From the NCBI GenBank assembly GCA_006218055.1, contig VBWD01000002.1, positions 62,001 through 126,000 on the forward strand: a stretch of DNA of 64,000 bases, in the 5' to 3' direction. Shown here piece after piece: positions 7,622 to 18,075 of this stretch. The position numbers were made by a program, and so were the translations under genes. Position 1 is the stretch's first letter. Every line of letters begins with the position of its first letter. The stretch comes from Gallionellaceae bacterium. Lineage in GTDB: Bacteria; Pseudomonadota; Gammaproteobacteria; Burkholderiales; Gallionellaceae. The notes below the pieces were generated by a model. That model was not told the DNA's origin. It made no database searches and saw only the letters and a program-made list of their open reading frames with translations.

Positions 7622-10015
7622 ATGCTGTTCGCTTCCAAACATTCACGTCCGCGTTACACCCACTTGATCGGCTCCTCCGATGCCTTGGCACTGGCGCAAT
7701 ACGCCGCCGAACATTCGCCGCTGGTCGTCATCGCCGCCAACGCACTGGAAGCGCAACGCTTGCTGGAAGAGATCCCGTTCTTCGACCCCAAACTGCGCGT
7801 GCATCTGCTGCCGGACTGGGAGACATTGCCCTACGACCATTTCTCGCCGCACCAAGACCTCATCTCGGAACGACTGGCCACGCTGCACCACATCCGCAGC
7901 AACAACTTTGATGTCGTCATCGTACCCATCACGACTGCCTTGTACCCGTTGCCTCCCGTGGCCTATCTGGCGGCCTACACTTTTTTCCTGAAGAAGGGTG
8001 AGCGCCTCGACCTAGACGCTTTCCGCCAGCAGATGACGCTGGCCGGTTACAACCATGTGCAACAAGTGCTCACCCCTGGCGAATATTGCGTGCGCGGCGG
8101 CATCATCGACTTGTTCGCCATGGGCAGCGTGCTGCCGTACCGCCTCGACCTGTTCGACGACGAGATCGAGACCATCGCCACTTTCGATGTGGATACGCAA
8201 CGTACCTTGTATCCCGTGCCGGAGATACGCATGCTGCCCGCACGCGAGTTCCCCATGGATGAGAAGGGGCAGGCGACCTTCCGACAGAATTTCAGAGATA
8301 GATTCGAAGGCGACCCGTCCAAGTCGCGCATCTACAAGGATGTGAGCAAGGGCATCGCGCCGGCGGGCATCGAGTATTACCTGCCCTTGTTCTTCGACAA
8401 GACCGCGACGCTGTTCGACTACCTGCCGCAGAACGCCACGCTATGTTTGCATCACGATGTGGATGCGGCGACAAAACAGTTCGCCGTGGATACCGCCTCG
8501 CGCTACAACCTGTTGCGTGGCGACCCGCAACATCCGCTGTTGGAAACGAAAGAGTTGTTCTTGGATAGCGAACAGTTTTTTATTCGGGTGAAAGAATTTG
8601 AACGATTTGATGTTGTAGCAACGAGTGCTCCCTCACCCCACCCCTCTCCCGATGGGAGAGGGAGCCAGAGTTCCCCTCTCCCGCTGGGAGAGGGGCTAGG
8701 GGTGAGGGAACACTCCAAAAATCTCACCACTTGTCCTACGTCAACCATCCCTTCCATCGCCGTCGATCGCCGTGCCGATGTCCCCACGCAAAAGTTCGAG
8801 GACTTCCTGCGAAGTTACAAGGGACGCACGCTGCTACTCGCCGAGAGCTTGGGGCGCCGCGAGATCATGTCCGGCTATCTGAAGGAATACGACCTCACGC
8901 CCACCGTGTGCGAGGACTACGCATCCTTCCTCGCCAGCAAAGACAAGTTCATGCTCGGTGTCGGCCCCCTCCAGATCGGCTTCACGCTGCCGGACGACAA
9001 CATCGCCATCGTCACCGAGACCGAACTCTACGCGGCACAACCGCGCAGTCGCGCAGCCCGTGCCGCGAAGAAGAGCAACGTCGAAGGCATGTTGCGCGAC
9101 CTGTCCGAACTCAAACCGGGCGACCCGGTGGTACATGAACAGCACGGCATCGCGCGCTACCAAGGCTTGGTGAACCTCGACCTCGGCGAAGGCGAGAACG
9201 AATTTTTGTTGCTGGTGTACGCAGGTGACGACAAGCTGTACGTGCCCGTGTCGCAACTGCACGTCATCAGCCGTTACAGCGGCGGTGCGCCTGAAGCCGC
9301 TCCCTTGCACAAGCTCGGCAGCGGCACGTGGGACAAAGCCAAGCGCCGCGCCATGCAACAGGTGCGCGACACCGCCGCCGAGTTGCTCAACATCTACGCC
9401 CAACGCGCCACGCGCAAAGGTCATGCGTTCAAACTCACGTATCACGACTACGAAGCGTTCGCGGAAGGCTTCGGTTTTGAAGAGACACCTGACCAAGCTG
9501 CCGCCATCGAAGCGGTGTTGCTCGACCTGCAATCCGGCAAGCCGATGGATAGACTCATCTGCGGCGACGTGGGCTTCGGCAAGACCGAGGTCGCATTGCG
9601 CGCCGCCTTCGTCGCGGTGATGGATGGAAAACAAGTAGCGGTACTCGTCCCCACCACACTGCTGGCCGAGCAACACTTCCAGAACTTCTCCACCCGCTTC
9701 GCCGACTGGCCGATCAAGATCGCCGAGTTGTCGCGCTTCCGCTCCACCAAGGAAGTGACGCAATCGCTGAAGGACTTGGCCGAAGGCAAGTTGGACATCG
9801 TCATCGGCACCCACAAACTCATCCAGAAGGATGTGAAGTTCAACAACCTCGGCTTGGTCATCCTCGACGAGGAGCATCGTTTCGGTGTACAGCAGAAAGA
9901 ACGCCTCAAGGCATTGCGTGCCGAGGTAGATGTGCTGACGCTCACCGCCACGCCGATACCGCGCACGCTGGCGATGTCGCTGGAAGGTCTGCGCGATTTC
10001 TCCGTCATCGCTTAA
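7622..10015 (+). pseudogene. mfd: Transcription-repair coupling factor Mfd, N-terminal two thirds, ending at a frameshift
   Basis: 797 residues from the ATG at 7622 (a TTG at 7604 is an alternative). It contains the UvrB-like N-terminal module, the RNA-polymerase interaction domain (PGDPVVHEQHGIARYQGL), Walker A GDVGFGKTEVALRAAF and the DEEH box. The frame ends at TAA right after LEGLRDFSVIA, where Mfd proteins normally continue with about nine residues and KTF. The next bases, in another frame, encode KTFASSFSQGVIREAVL. A net loss of 26 bases at about 10012-10014 explains this. A family A repeat (8627-8712) adds about 28 residues near residue 340. The product would lack the second helicase lobe. 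Confidence 0.88.
8627..8712. repeat. Palindromic repeat family A, double copy inside mfd
   Basis: Two adjacent CTCTCCC-GGGAGAG stems are enclosed by outer arms GTGCTCCCTCACCCC and GGGGTGAGGGAACAC, giving a nested palindrome of about 86 bases. It is read in frame as PHPSPDGRG followed by SPLPLGEGLGVRE. It sits in the linker between the UvrB-like part and the polymerase-interaction part of Mfd. Confidence 0.82.
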
Positions 10016-11084
10016 GACCTTCGCCAGCAGCTTCAGCCAAGGCGTAATCCGCGAAGCCGTGTTGCGCGAGTTGAAGCGCGGCGGTCAGGTGTACTTCCTG
10101 CACAACGAAGTAGACACCATCAACAACATGCTGGAGAAGTTGGAGACACTGCTGCCGGAAGCGCGCATCCGCGTGGCCCACGGGCAGATGGGCGAGCGTG
10201 ATCTGGAAGCGGTGATGCGTGACTTCACCCACCAGCGCTTCAACGTGCTGCTGTGCACCACCATCATCGAGACAGGGATCGACGTTCCCACCGCCAACAC
10301 CATCATCATGAACCGCGCCGACCGCTTCGGTCTTGCGCAATTGCACCAGTTGCGCGGTCGTGTCGGACGTTCGCACCACCAGGCTTATGCCTACTTATTG
10401 GTGGACAGCATGGAAGGCCTCACCGCCCAGGCGAAGAAGCGCCTCGAAGCCATCCAAGCGATGGAACAGCTGGGCAGCGGATTCTTCCTCGCCATGCACG
10501 ACTTGGAGATTCGCGGTGCAGGTGAAGTGCTGGGCGAATCACAAAGTGGCGAAATGCAGGAGATTGGTTTTAGTTTGTACAACGACATGCTCGCCGCCGC
10601 CATCGCCTCGCTCAAGCAAGGCAAAGAGCCGGATATGACGCACCCGCTGGGCGTGACCACCGAGATCAATCTGCACACACCCGCGCTGTTACCGAACGAC
10701 TACTGCGGTGACATCCACCAACGTTTGGTCATCTACAAACGTTTGGCGAACTGCAACACGCAGGAAGATCTGGACGACATGCAGCAGGAACTCATCGACC
10801 GCTTCGGCCTGCTACCCGAGCCTGCGCAGACCCTGCTCGACAGCCACCGCCTGCGCATCATGGCCAAGCCACTCGGCATCAGCAAAGTGGATGCATCGAG
10901 CGAATCCATCGTCATCCAGTTCATCCCCGAACCGCCCATCGACCCGATGAAGATAATTACTCTTATTCAGAGCAAACGTCACATCAAGATGTCAGGGCAG
11001 GACAAACTGAAGATCGATTTGAAGTACGGCGACTTGCAGCAGCGTGTGTTGGCGATCAGGAATTTCTTTGGGGAGTTGAAGTAG
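10014..11084 (+). pseudogene. mfd: Mfd C-terminal third, out of frame with the N-terminal part
   Basis: The frame resumes at AAG (10014) with KTFASSFSQGVIREAVL and runs to a normal end. A GTG at 10059 is the first possible start within it. It carries the second helicase lobe (RIRVAHGQMGERDLE, TTIIETGIDVPTANTII, QLRGRVGRS) and the C-terminal TRCF domain. Without the first lobe it cannot work as a translocase. Together with the preceding part it would make a protein of about 1150 residues, the usual Mfd length, so the break is recent or an assembly error. Confidence 0.85.
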
Positions 11085-11148
11085 GACATCCCGCAACTCT
11101 GGCGTCAATGCATTGACATGATGTATCCCAAAGAATACACTGCTTCAT

Positions 11149-11439
11149 ATGAACACCATCCTCACCACAGAAGTCTTCGATGACTGGTTCGCCAATCTGA
11201 AAGACTTGCAAGCCGTACGACGAGTACAGGCCCGCATCGACCGCGCCGAGGATGGCAACTTAGGAGATTGCGAACCTGTTGGTGAAGGCGTCTCCGAAAT
11301 GCGTATCCATTACGGGCCAGGTTATCGCGTGTACTTCGTGAAGCGCGGCATGGAGATCGTGATCTTGCTTGCAGGCGGCAATAAATCCACTCAATCGAAA
11401 GATATAAAAACCGCGCTTGAAATCGCGCGACAACTTTAG
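11149..11439 (+). CDS. RelE/HigB-type toxin (addiction module killer protein family)
   Basis: 96 residues. The sequence contains FDDWFANLKD, RIDRAEDGNLGDCEPVGEGV and ELRIHYGPGYRVYF-like MRIHYGPGYRVYF, hallmarks of the Gp49-like branch of RelE-fold toxins that cleave mRNA on the ribosome. It is followed nine bases later by its likely antitoxin gene (toxin first, as in hig modules). A GGAGG site for the antitoxin lies right after the toxin stop. The pair sits in a small accessory patch after mfd. Confidence 0.88.
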   Translation: MNTILTTEVFDDWFANLKDLQAVRRVQARIDRAEDGNLGDCEPVGEGVSEMRIHYGPGYRVYFVKRGMEIVILLAGGNKSTQSKDIKTALEIARQL

Positions 11440-11448
11440 GAGGACATC

Positions 11449-11751
11449 ATGGCAAAAGTAAAACTAAGCAAATGGGACAGCGCCGAATATCTAAAGACCG
11501 ACGAAGACATGGCGCTCTATCTCGAAGCCTGCCTCGAAGAAGCAGGCGATGACGCAGCATTCATCGCCAAAGCCCTCGGTACTATCGCCCGAGCAAAAGG
11601 CATGACACAACTCGCCAAGGAAACAGGTCTTGGCCGCGAGAGCTTGTACAAAGCCTTATCCGGCGAAGGCAATCCAAGTTTTGCGACGATATTGAAAGTG
11701 ACCAACGCGTTGGGTATCAAGCTGCATGCGCAGAGCGCACGTCCAATTTAA
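11449..11751 (+). CDS. Antitoxin with helix-turn-helix, partner of the upstream HigB-like toxin
   Basis: 100 residues of the 'DNA-binding prophage protein' antitoxin family. The DNA-binding helix region reads GMTQLAKETGLGRESLYKAL, followed by GNPSFATILKVTNALGIKL, both characteristic. It should neutralise the toxin and repress the module. The start has a strong AGGAGG site eight bases upstream. No clear operator was picked out before the toxin gene. Confidence 0.9.
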   Translation: MAKVKLSKWDSAEYLKTDEDMALYLEACLEEAGDDAAFIAKALGTIARAKGMTQLAKETGLGRESLYKALSGEGNPSFATILKVTNALGIKLHAQSARPI

Positions 11752-11827
11752 TCGGAATTATTGTGATGCTGACCATATTAGCTACCACTTGCGATTCCCC
11801 CACATTAGTCTTCATCCTCTATAAACC

Positions 11828-12508
11828 ATGAGCGAATTTCGTGTACGCCTTCGGAAGAGAAACATTACTGAGGAAGAGTTACTTGCCGATTTGAAGAGGG
11901 TCGCGTCGGAGCTTTCCAAAGACACTCTGACCGTAGTCGAATACACGGAAAGAGGAAATTTTGGCGCTAATACTTTTTTGAGACGATTCAAACAGTGGAA
12001 CTTAGCACTTCAAATGGCAGGTTTGAATGCTCCAAACAGGCAACATGTTCCAGATGCAGAACTCTTTGAAAATATCGCGAATGTCTGGACTAGCGTTGGC
12101 CACCAACCTTTTGGCAGAGAACTAGACAAAGCTCATGGAGTGTCTGAATTCTCACTCGGCACCTATGAAAAAAGATTCGGCTCTTGGAATAAAGCATTAC
12201 TTGCCTTCGAATCATTCATACAAACAGGGAAGTTTTCCGAACCACGTCCCAAATTGGCTGGACCATCTCAGTCAAGTAAGCGAACTGATAGAAAGATAAA
12301 TTGGAGACTGCGTGCTCAGGTTTTGATCCGCGATAATTGTATCTGCCAGATGTGCGGAGCAAGTCCAGCTAAAGACCCGAGTGTGAACCTACATGCCGAC
12401 CATATTAAACCCTGGTCTAAAGGTGGAGAAACCGTGTTGGAAAATCTCAGGACGCTCTGCATAAAGTGCAACATAGGTAAGAGCGATTTGCATGACGAAA
12501 ATAATTAA
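11828..12508 (+). CDS. HNH endonuclease with N-terminal homing-nuclease-associated repeats
   Basis: 226 residues. Two repeats of about 55 residues (roughly 12-65 and 75-130; second ends RFGSWNKAL) resemble the HNH-associated repeats that bind DNA in homing-type nucleases. The C-terminal third is an HNH domain: CQMCGA, LHADHIKPWSKGG, N and CIKCNIGKS supply the two zinc CxxC pairs and the catalytic HADH/N residues. It is lower in GC than its neighbours and lies beside a toxin-antitoxin pair, suggesting acquired DNA. The target is unknown, and no intron or intein is visible around it. Confidence 0.82.
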   Translation: MSEFRVRLRKRNITEEELLADLKRVASELSKDTLTVVEYTERGNFGANTFLRRFKQWNLALQMAGLNAPNRQHVPDAELFENIANVWTSVGHQPFGRELDKAHGVSEFSLGTYEKRFGSWNKALLAFESFIQTGKFSEPRPKLAGPSQSSKRTDRKINWRLRAQVLIRDNCICQMCGASPAKDPSVNLHADHIKPWSKGGETVLENLRTLCIKCNIGKSDLHDENN

Positions 12509-12557
12509 ACAAGCATGTCCAACAAGTACAACGCTTCAAAATCAACTTCGCCTTGAC

Positions 12558-13502
12558 TCACCGATTCCCCCACGCCCTTCTCTGCTCTTTATCCATGAAC
12601 GTCCAAGCCACGAAGCGGCTCTTCTTCTGACCTTGTGACATCTCGAAGGTGCGGTTGTCCACAGCGCCGATGTTCTTTATCAAACGATAGATGTGCGGCA
12701 GGCTGGATGATTTGGAGATGAGGGTGGTGAACCACAGGCAGTGGTCGCGGCCCGAGGCGCTCTCTTCGATCATGCGGGTGACGAACGCTTCTTCGCCGCC
12801 CTCGCAACACAATTCCAGACTCTGCCCGCCGAAGTTCAACACCGGCTTCTTGTGTTTGTTGCTCTCTTTGCCGAGGTTCTGCCATTTGCGTTGCGCACCC
12901 TGCCGCGCTTCCGCCAAGGAGGCATGGAACGGCGGGTTGCACATGGTGAGGTCGAAGTATTCATCGGCGTAGGTGACCCCTTCGAAGATGGACGTTGCCG
13001 ATTCTTGGAAACGCAATTCGATGGCATCGCCCAATTGGTTGGCATCCAAAAGATGGCGCACGTTCTTCAGCGCCGCCTCATCCACATCCGTTCCCACAAA
13101 ATGCCAGCCGTAGCTGCGATGCCCGATGATGGGGTAGATGCAGTTCGCCCCCACGCCGATGTCGAGCACGCGCACCTTGTCACCACGCGGGATGTTGCCG
13201 CCATAGTCTTCCGCCAGCAGGTCAGCTAAGAAATGGATGTAGTCGGCACGACCGGGAATGGGCGGACATAGATATTGCGCGGGGATGTCCCACTCTTTGA
13301 TGCCGTAATAGTGCTTCAACAACGCGCGATTGAGCGCCTTCACCGCAACGGGATCGACGAAATCGATGGATTCGTTGCCATACTGATTCAACGCAACGAA
13401 GTTCTTCAGCTCTGGGCTGCTGGCGATGAGTTGGGCGAAGTCGTAGCGGCCTCGGTGCAGATTGCGGGGATGTAGCGTGGGTTTCTCTGGGGCTTGTGTC
13501 AT
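12558..13502 (-). CDS. rlmF: 23S rRNA (adenine-1618-N6)-methyltransferase RlmF
   Basis: 314 residues. The N-terminal [15 protein letters not shown] and [15 protein letters not shown], the SAM-binding [13 protein letters not shown] and the catalytic NPPF (MCNPPFHAS) identify RlmF (YbiN). It methylates N6 of A1618 in the large ribosomal RNA. It is convergent with the HNH nuclease gene and divergent from serB. Length is normal for the family. Confidence 0.93.
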   Translation of the reverse strand: MTQAPEKPTLHPRNLHRGRYDFAQLIASSPELKNFVALNQYGNESIDFVDPVAVKALNRALLKHYYGIKEWDIPAQYLCPPIPGRADYIHFLADLLAEDYGGNIPRGDKVRVLDIGVGANCIYPIIGHRSYGWHFVGTDVDEAALKNVRHLLDANQLGDAIELRFQESATSIFEGVTYADEYFDLTMCNPPFHASLAEARQGAQRKWQNLGKESNKHKKPVLNFGGQSLELCCEGGEEAFVTRMIEESASGRDHCLWFTTLISKSSSLPHIYRLIKNIGAVDNRTFEMSQGQKKSRFVAWTFMDKEQRRAWGNR

Positions 13503-13639
13503 TGCGTGATGGCTATCGTCTGAATGGATGGATGATACCGCGCCAAAGGCAGCACGACGCTCTTACCTAGACTTCGTTTTTTCACTTGACTTTGATAGTC
13601 GCCCGTCATGGCGGCGGTCTCCCGTTTTTGGAAAAAAAC

Positions 13640-13670
13640 AAGCCGTCCGAAGAAAATTTCGACGGCTTTT
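13640..13670. terminator. Hairpin with T-runs on both sides, in the serB leader
   Basis: AAGCCGTC and GACGGCTTTT pair around a 13-base loop, with GAAAAAAAC before and TTTT at the end of the right arm. It looks like a factor-independent terminator, strongest when read on the minus strand. It sits between the divergent rlmF and serB genes, where neither gene needs a terminator. It may act as an attenuator in the serB leader or end an unannotated short transcript. Confidence 0.5.
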
Positions 13671-13737
13671 CGGCTGACTGCTTGCATTAAAATGGCTCGC
13701 CTGAATGACCCATCGAAACGCACTTTTGCTTAGCACT

Positions 13738-14574
13738 ATGAACCTCATCCTCCAAGCCACGCACGACATCCCTTCCGCGCAGGTAGAACACCTCGCCAAG
13801 CTTTCCAATACCACACGCACCGAGCAGATCACCGCACGCGTCTATCGTCTGCGCGAGGCGGAACAGCACGACAGCATCGCCGCCTATTGCTTCGAGCATC
13901 AGATCGACTACGGCTTCGTGCCAAAGGGCAAGACCTTGGCCGATTTCGGCTTGGTGGTGATGGACATGGATTCCACCCTCATCAACATCGAATGCATCGA
14001 TGAGATCGCCGACATGCAAGGCATCAAACCCCAAGTCGCGGAGATCACCGAAGCGGCGATGCGCGGCGAGATCGACTTTGCCGAGAGCCTGCGTCGCCGT
14101 GTGGCTTTGCTGAAAGGCTTGGATGAGAGCGCATTGCAGCGCGTGTATGACGAACGTTTGCAGCCCAATCCCGGTGCGGAGCTGATGCTGACAGAGTTGA
14201 AGATGAACGGCATCAAGACCTTGCTGGTCTCCGGCGGCTTTGTGTTCTTCACCAAACGTCTGAAAGAACGCCTCGGTCTCGACTTCGCCCACGCGAACGA
14301 GTTGGAGATCGTTGACGGCAAACTCACGGGCGAGGTGTCCGGCAAGATCGTGGACGCGCAAGGCAAGGCGGATTGGCTGAACCGCATCCGCGTGGAGTTG
14401 GAGTTGAAGCCCGAGCAAGTCATCGCGATGGGCGACGGTGCCAACGATCTGAAGATGATGGCGGAAGCGGGCAGTAGCATCGCCTATCACGCCAAGCCTG
14501 TTGTCCGCGCACAGGCCAGCTACGCATTGAATTTCGTCGGACTGGATGGATTGGTCAATCTGTTCAGCCACTAG
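13738..14574 (+). CDS. serB: Phosphoserine phosphatase
   Basis: 278 residues from the ATG at 13738; an upstream ATG at 13705 is less likely. HAD-family motifs are complete: [14 protein letters not shown] (nucleophile and acid aspartates), LVSGGF, and [10 protein letters not shown] for Mg binding. The short N-terminal ACT-like part is present. It makes serine from phosphoserine in the last step of serine synthesis. The nrdJ start follows 55 bases after its stop. Confidence 0.95.
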   Translation: MNLILQATHDIPSAQVEHLAKLSNTTRTEQITARVYRLREAEQHDSIAAYCFEHQIDYGFVPKGKTLADFGLVVMDMDSTLINIECIDEIADMQGIKPQVAEITEAAMRGEIDFAESLRRRVALLKGLDESALQRVYDERLQPNPGAELMLTELKMNGIKTLLVSGGFVFFTKRLKERLGLDFAHANELEIVDGKLTGEVSGKIVDAQGKADWLNRIRVELELKPEQVIAMGDGANDLKMMAEAGSSIAYHAKPVVRAQASYALNFVGLDGLVNLFSH

Positions 14575-14629
14575 TCTCACAGCAACACCTTTCGCGCTTG
14601 CGAAAGAGAACATTCGTAGGAGCAACACC

Positions 14630-17455
14630 ATGACGCAAGAGATCAGCATCGAAGTCCTGTTGGAAAAATACGCGGAAGCAGACGAGAAGAGCGTACAAGA
14701 CGTACGTCGCCGTGTGGCGCGCGGTCTGGCACAAGCGGAAAAACCAGAGCAACGAGCGAAGTGGGAAGAGGCGTTCTTCCTCGCGCAGGAGAACGGCTTC
14801 GTGCCCGCTGGTCGCATCAACTCCGCTGCGGGTCTCAAGATACAAGCCACGCTCATCAACTGTTTCGTGCAACCCGTGGGCGATGCTATCTCCGGCACCG
14901 TCGATGGCAAGCCCGGCATATATGACGCACTGCAACAAGCCGCCGAGACCATGCGCCGTGGCGGCGGCGTGGGTTACGACTTCTCCAGCATCCGCCCCGA
15001 AGGTGCGCATGTGAAAGGCACCAACTCGCGTGCCAGCGGCCCCATCTCTTACATGCGCGTGTTCGACCGTTCTTGCGAGACAGTGGAATCCGCCGGGGCA
15101 CGTCGCGGTGCGCAGATGGGCGTGTTGCGTTGCGACCATCCCGACATCGAGAAATTCATCAGCGCCAAGGACAAAGGCGACCTGCGCAACTTCAACATCT
15201 CCGTCGGCGTCACCGATGCGCTGATGCAAGCGGTGGAAGCCGACAACGAATTCGAACTGGTGCACAGCGCCAAACCTTCCGATGCCATCTTGGCTGAAGG
15301 CGCGACACAACGCGCCGATGGCAAGTGGGTGTATCGCAAAGTACGCGCTACCGATCTGTGGAAACAGATCATCGAGAGCACCTACGACCACGCCGAACCG
15401 GGAGTGCTGTTCATCGATCTGATGAACCGCGACAACAACCTGTCGTATTGCGAAGTCATCGAGGCGACGAATCCATGTGCGGAACAGCCGTTGCCGCCTT
15501 ACGGCTGCTGCTGCTTGGGCTCCGTCGATCTGTCGCGCATGGTGAAGAACCCGTTCTCCAACCACGCGGGATTCGATTACGAACCGTTCAAGCAACTGGT
15601 GCGCGTCGCCATCCGCATGTTGGACAACGTGCTGGATGTGACCGCATGGCCGTTGCCCGAGCAACAACAAGAGGCGGCGAACAAACGCCGCGTCGGTCTG
15701 GGCTTCACCGGATTGGGTGATGCACTGGTGATGTTGGGCAAGCGTTACGACACGGACGAGGCTCGCGCCTTTGCCGCCGACATCACACGCATCATGCGTG
15801 ACGAGGCGTATCAAGCCTCGGTCGATCTCGCTATCGAGCGTGGCAAGTTCCCGCTGTTGGATGCAGACAAATATCTCGCCGCACCGCGCTTCGCCTCACG
15901 CCTGCCCGATGAACTGAAAGACAAGATCCGCAAGCACGGCATCCGCAACAGTCACCTGCTCTCTATCGCGCCCACTGGCACCATCTCGCTGGCCTTTGCG
16001 GACAACGCCTCCAATGGTATCGAGCCCGCCTTCTCGTGGTTCTACACACGCAAGAAACGCATGATGGACGGCACGACCAAGGACTACTCGGTGGAAGACC
16101 ACGCGTGGCGCGTATTCAAGAAGCAAGGCGGCGATGTGAACAAGCTTCCCCCCGAGTTCGTCACCGCATTGGAGATCTCCGCCATCGACCACATGAAGAT
16201 GGTGGCGGCGGTCGCGCCCTTCATCGACACTTCCATCAGCAAGACGGTGAACGTGCCTGCCGACTATCCTTTCGAAGAATTCAAAGACCTCTACACCGAG
16301 GCGTGGAAAGCTGGCTTGAAGGGCTTGGCGACCTATCGTCCCAACAGCGTGTTGGGCTCGGTGCTGTCTGTCACACCAGAACCGAAGAAGGAAGAACAAC
16401 CACAGGACTTCGTGTTCGACCAAGACCGCCGCATCGTGTTGGAGACCACCCCCAATCCTGCGCTCGCTTCTCTGCGTTGGCCCGGCCGTCCATCACTGCC
16501 CGCAGGCAGCGAAGGCTGGACCTCGCCCGTGGTGAAACATCCGCTCGGCAGTTTCGTGGCTTTCGTGTCGCACACCAAGAACGGCTGCAACCATCCGTTC
16601 GAAGTGTGGGTGAACGGTTCCGAGCAACCGCGTGGCTTGGGTGCCTTGGCGAAATCGTTGTCGATGGACATGCGCACACGCGACCCCGTGTGGATCCGTA
16701 TGAAGCTGGAGATGCTGATGAAATCGGCAGGCGATGACGCCTTCGAGATGCCGATGCCGCCCGATGGCGAAATAAAGCGCATGCCCAGCCTAGTCGCCGC
16801 CTTCGCGCATCTGCTGAAATATCGCATCGAAGAACTCGGCGCATTGGAAGTCAAAGATGGCGTGACCACGCCGATGATGGATGCACTCTTCGCGCGCAAA
16901 GAACCCAAGACCGGCACCGACGGCACCATGAGTTGGACGGTGGACATCTCCAACGCAGGCAGCGGTGACGACTTCGTATTGGGCTTGAAAGAACTGGTGC
17001 TGCCCGACGGACAACGCCGCCCCTACTCCATGTGGTTGTCCGGCGTGTATCCGCGCGCACTCGATGGGCTGTGCAAAGTGTTGAGTCTAGACATGCGCGT
17101 CATCGACCCTGCGTGGATCGGCATGAAACTGCGCAAGCTGCTCAACTTCGGCGAACCCTTGGGCGACTTCATGGCGCGCGTACCCGGCGATGCCAAGATG
17201 GAAAGTTATCCATCGACCGTTTCCTATGTCGCCAAACTCATCATCCACCGCTACGCCATGCTGGGCATCCTCGATGAGAGCGGCTATCCGGTGCAGCAGA
17301 TGGGCGTACTGGAAATCCCCGAAGGACAGATCAAACCCACCACCATCAAACCCATCGTCGGCAAGGTGTGCAAGGAGTGCGGCAACGCCACACTCATCAA
17401 GAAGGATGGGTGCGAGTTCTGCACGAGTTGCGGGGCGATCGGGGCGTGCGGCTAA
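14630..17455 (+). CDS. nrdJ: Adenosylcobalamin-dependent (class II) ribonucleoside-diphosphate reductase
   Basis: 941 residues from the ATG at 14630, which has a TAGGAG site. Class II features are GRINSAAG, the [17 protein letters not shown] segment, the radical-site [18 protein letters not shown], and PTGTISLA. The C-terminus has two successive TSCPD-like modules (about residues 630-760 and 770-890) sharing [17 protein letters not shown] / [17 protein letters not shown], then a four-cysteine zinc finger (CKECG, CTSCG) at the very end. It reduces ribonucleotides using B12 and no oxygen, useful under low oxygen. No cobalamin riboswitch is visible in the 55-base gap before it. Confidence 0.93.
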   Translation: MTQEISIEVLLEKYAEADEKSVQDVRRRVARGLAQAEKPEQRAKWEEAFFLAQENGFVPAGRINSAAGLKIQATLINCFVQPVGDAISGTVDGKPGIYDALQQAAETMRRGGGVGYDFSSIRPEGAHVKGTNSRASGPISYMRVFDRSCETVESAGARRGAQMGVLRCDHPDIEKFISAKDKGDLRNFNISVGVTDALMQAVEADNEFELVHSAKPSDAILAEGATQRADGKWVYRKVRATDLWKQIIESTYDHAEPGVLFIDLMNRDNNLSYCEVIEATNPCAEQPLPPYGCCCLGSVDLSRMVKNPFSNHAGFDYEPFKQLVRVAIRMLDNVLDVTAWPLPEQQQEAANKRRVGLGFTGLGDALVMLGKRYDTDEARAFAADITRIMRDEAYQASVDLAIERGKFPLLDADKYLAAPRFASRLPDELKDKIRKHGIRNSHLLSIAPTGTISLAFADNASNGIEPAFSWFYTRKKRMMDGTTKDYSVEDHAWRVFKKQGGDVNKLPPEFVTALEISAIDHMKMVAAVAPFIDTSISKTVNVPADYPFEEFKDLYTEAWKAGLKGLATYRPNSVLGSVLSVTPEPKKEEQPQDFVFDQDRRIVLETTPNPALASLRWPGRPSLPAGSEGWTSPVVKHPLGSFVAFVSHTKNGCNHPFEVWVNGSEQPRGLGALAKSLSMDMRTRDPVWIRMKLEMLMKSAGDDAFEMPMPPDGEIKRMPSLVAAFAHLLKYRIEELGALEVKDGVTTPMMDALFARKEPKTGTDGTMSWTVDISNAGSGDDFVLGLKELVLPDGQRRPYSMWLSGVYPRALDGLCKVLSLDMRVIDPAWIGMKLRKLLNFGEPLGDFMARVPGDAKMESYPSTVSYVAKLIIHRYAMLGILDESGYPVQQMGVLEIPEGQIKPTTIKPIVGKVCKECGNATLIKKDGCEFCTSCGAIGACG

Positions 17456-17459
17456 ATAG

Positions 17460-17954
17460 ATGCGCTTACGGCAACTCACACCGTCGCTGCTTCTGATGGG
17501 TTGCTGTGTCACTGCAGATGCCGAGGGCTTGCCGCCACTCACTTGGACCGAAGTGCAACCGCAAAACCAACTGTGGATGAATGCAGGGTTCTACTCTTTC
17601 CACTTCGATGCGAACAAAGGGCTGAACAATGCCAACTATGGATTGGGCGTGGAGTATCGCTACTCCAGCACCAGTTCACTGACAGTCGGCCAGTTCTACA
17701 ACAGCGACCGCGAGACGTCTCACTACGCGGGGATGTATTGGGAGCCTGTCTCTTGGGGCAAGGTGAAGTTGGGCGCGGTGATCGGCGGGTTCGATGGTTA
17801 TCCGAGGATGATCAACGGCGGCTGGTTCCCCACCATCATCCCCATCGCCAGCGTCGAGTATGAACGCGTGGGGGCGAACGTCGCTTTCGTGCCTTCGATT
17901 CAAAATCGCCTGTATGGCGCAATCTCGGTGCAACTGAAGGTCAAGCTGTACTAG
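17460..17954 (+). CDS. Small outer-membrane beta-barrel protein of unknown function
   Basis: 164 residues with a signal-like start (LTPSLLLMGCCVTADAEG). After about residue 30 the sequence alternates polar and hydrophobic residues in short strands rich in aromatic residues (LWMNAGFYSFHFD, YGLGVEYRY, LYGAISVQLKVKLY) and ends in tyrosine, as outer-membrane barrels do. A PagP-like eight-strand barrel is possible, but I see no catalytic signature. It starts five bases after the nrdJ stop and may be translated from the same message. Confidence 0.65.
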   Translation: MRLRQLTPSLLLMGCCVTADAEGLPPLTWTEVQPQNQLWMNAGFYSFHFDANKGLNNANYGLGVEYRYSSTSSLTVGQFYNSDRETSHYAGMYWEPVSWGKVKLGAVIGGFDGYPRMINGGWFPTIIPIASVEYERVGANVAFVPSIQNRLYGAISVQLKVKLY

Positions 17955-17964
17955 GGAAGGTTTT

Positions 17965-18058
17965 GTCATTCCCGCCCCCGATTAAAACATTCAAGGGCAG
18001 GCTGCGGCGGGAACCTGGTTTATTTAACCAACTGGATCCCCGCCTTCGCGGGGATGAC
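17965..18058. repeat. Family C repeat (GTCATTCCCGC type) and hairpin between convergent genes
   Basis: GTCATTCCCGC...GCGGGAACCTGG is followed by CTGGATCCCCGCCTTCGCGGGGATGAC. These are two head-to-head copies of the dispersed repeat type known in many Betaproteobacteria and resembling the Neisseria ATTCCC-N8-GGGAAT elements. The second half (18037-18055) forms a CCCCGC-GCGGGG hairpin that could end both convergent transcripts. Another copy lies at 50372-50398. Confidence 0.7.
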
Positions 18059-18075
18059 GAATCAAAAAAAGATTT

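Noticed and set aside
8627-8712. Repeat in mfd as a CRISPR or phage attachment site
   Set aside because: The copies are palindromic, irregularly placed through the window and have no spacer pattern or integrase nearby.
8834-9877. Minus-strand frame of 347 codons opposite mfd
   Set aside because: It is a long antisense frame caused by codon bias in GC-rich DNA; the plus strand has Walker A, DEEH and the polymerase-interaction domain.
14575-14629. Cobalamin riboswitch before nrdJ
   Set aside because: The gap is only 55 bases, and no B12-box-like sequence is visible.
13687-14952. Minus-strand frame of 421 codons opposite serB and nrdJ
   Set aside because: It runs across two recognised plus-strand genes and has no protein family features.
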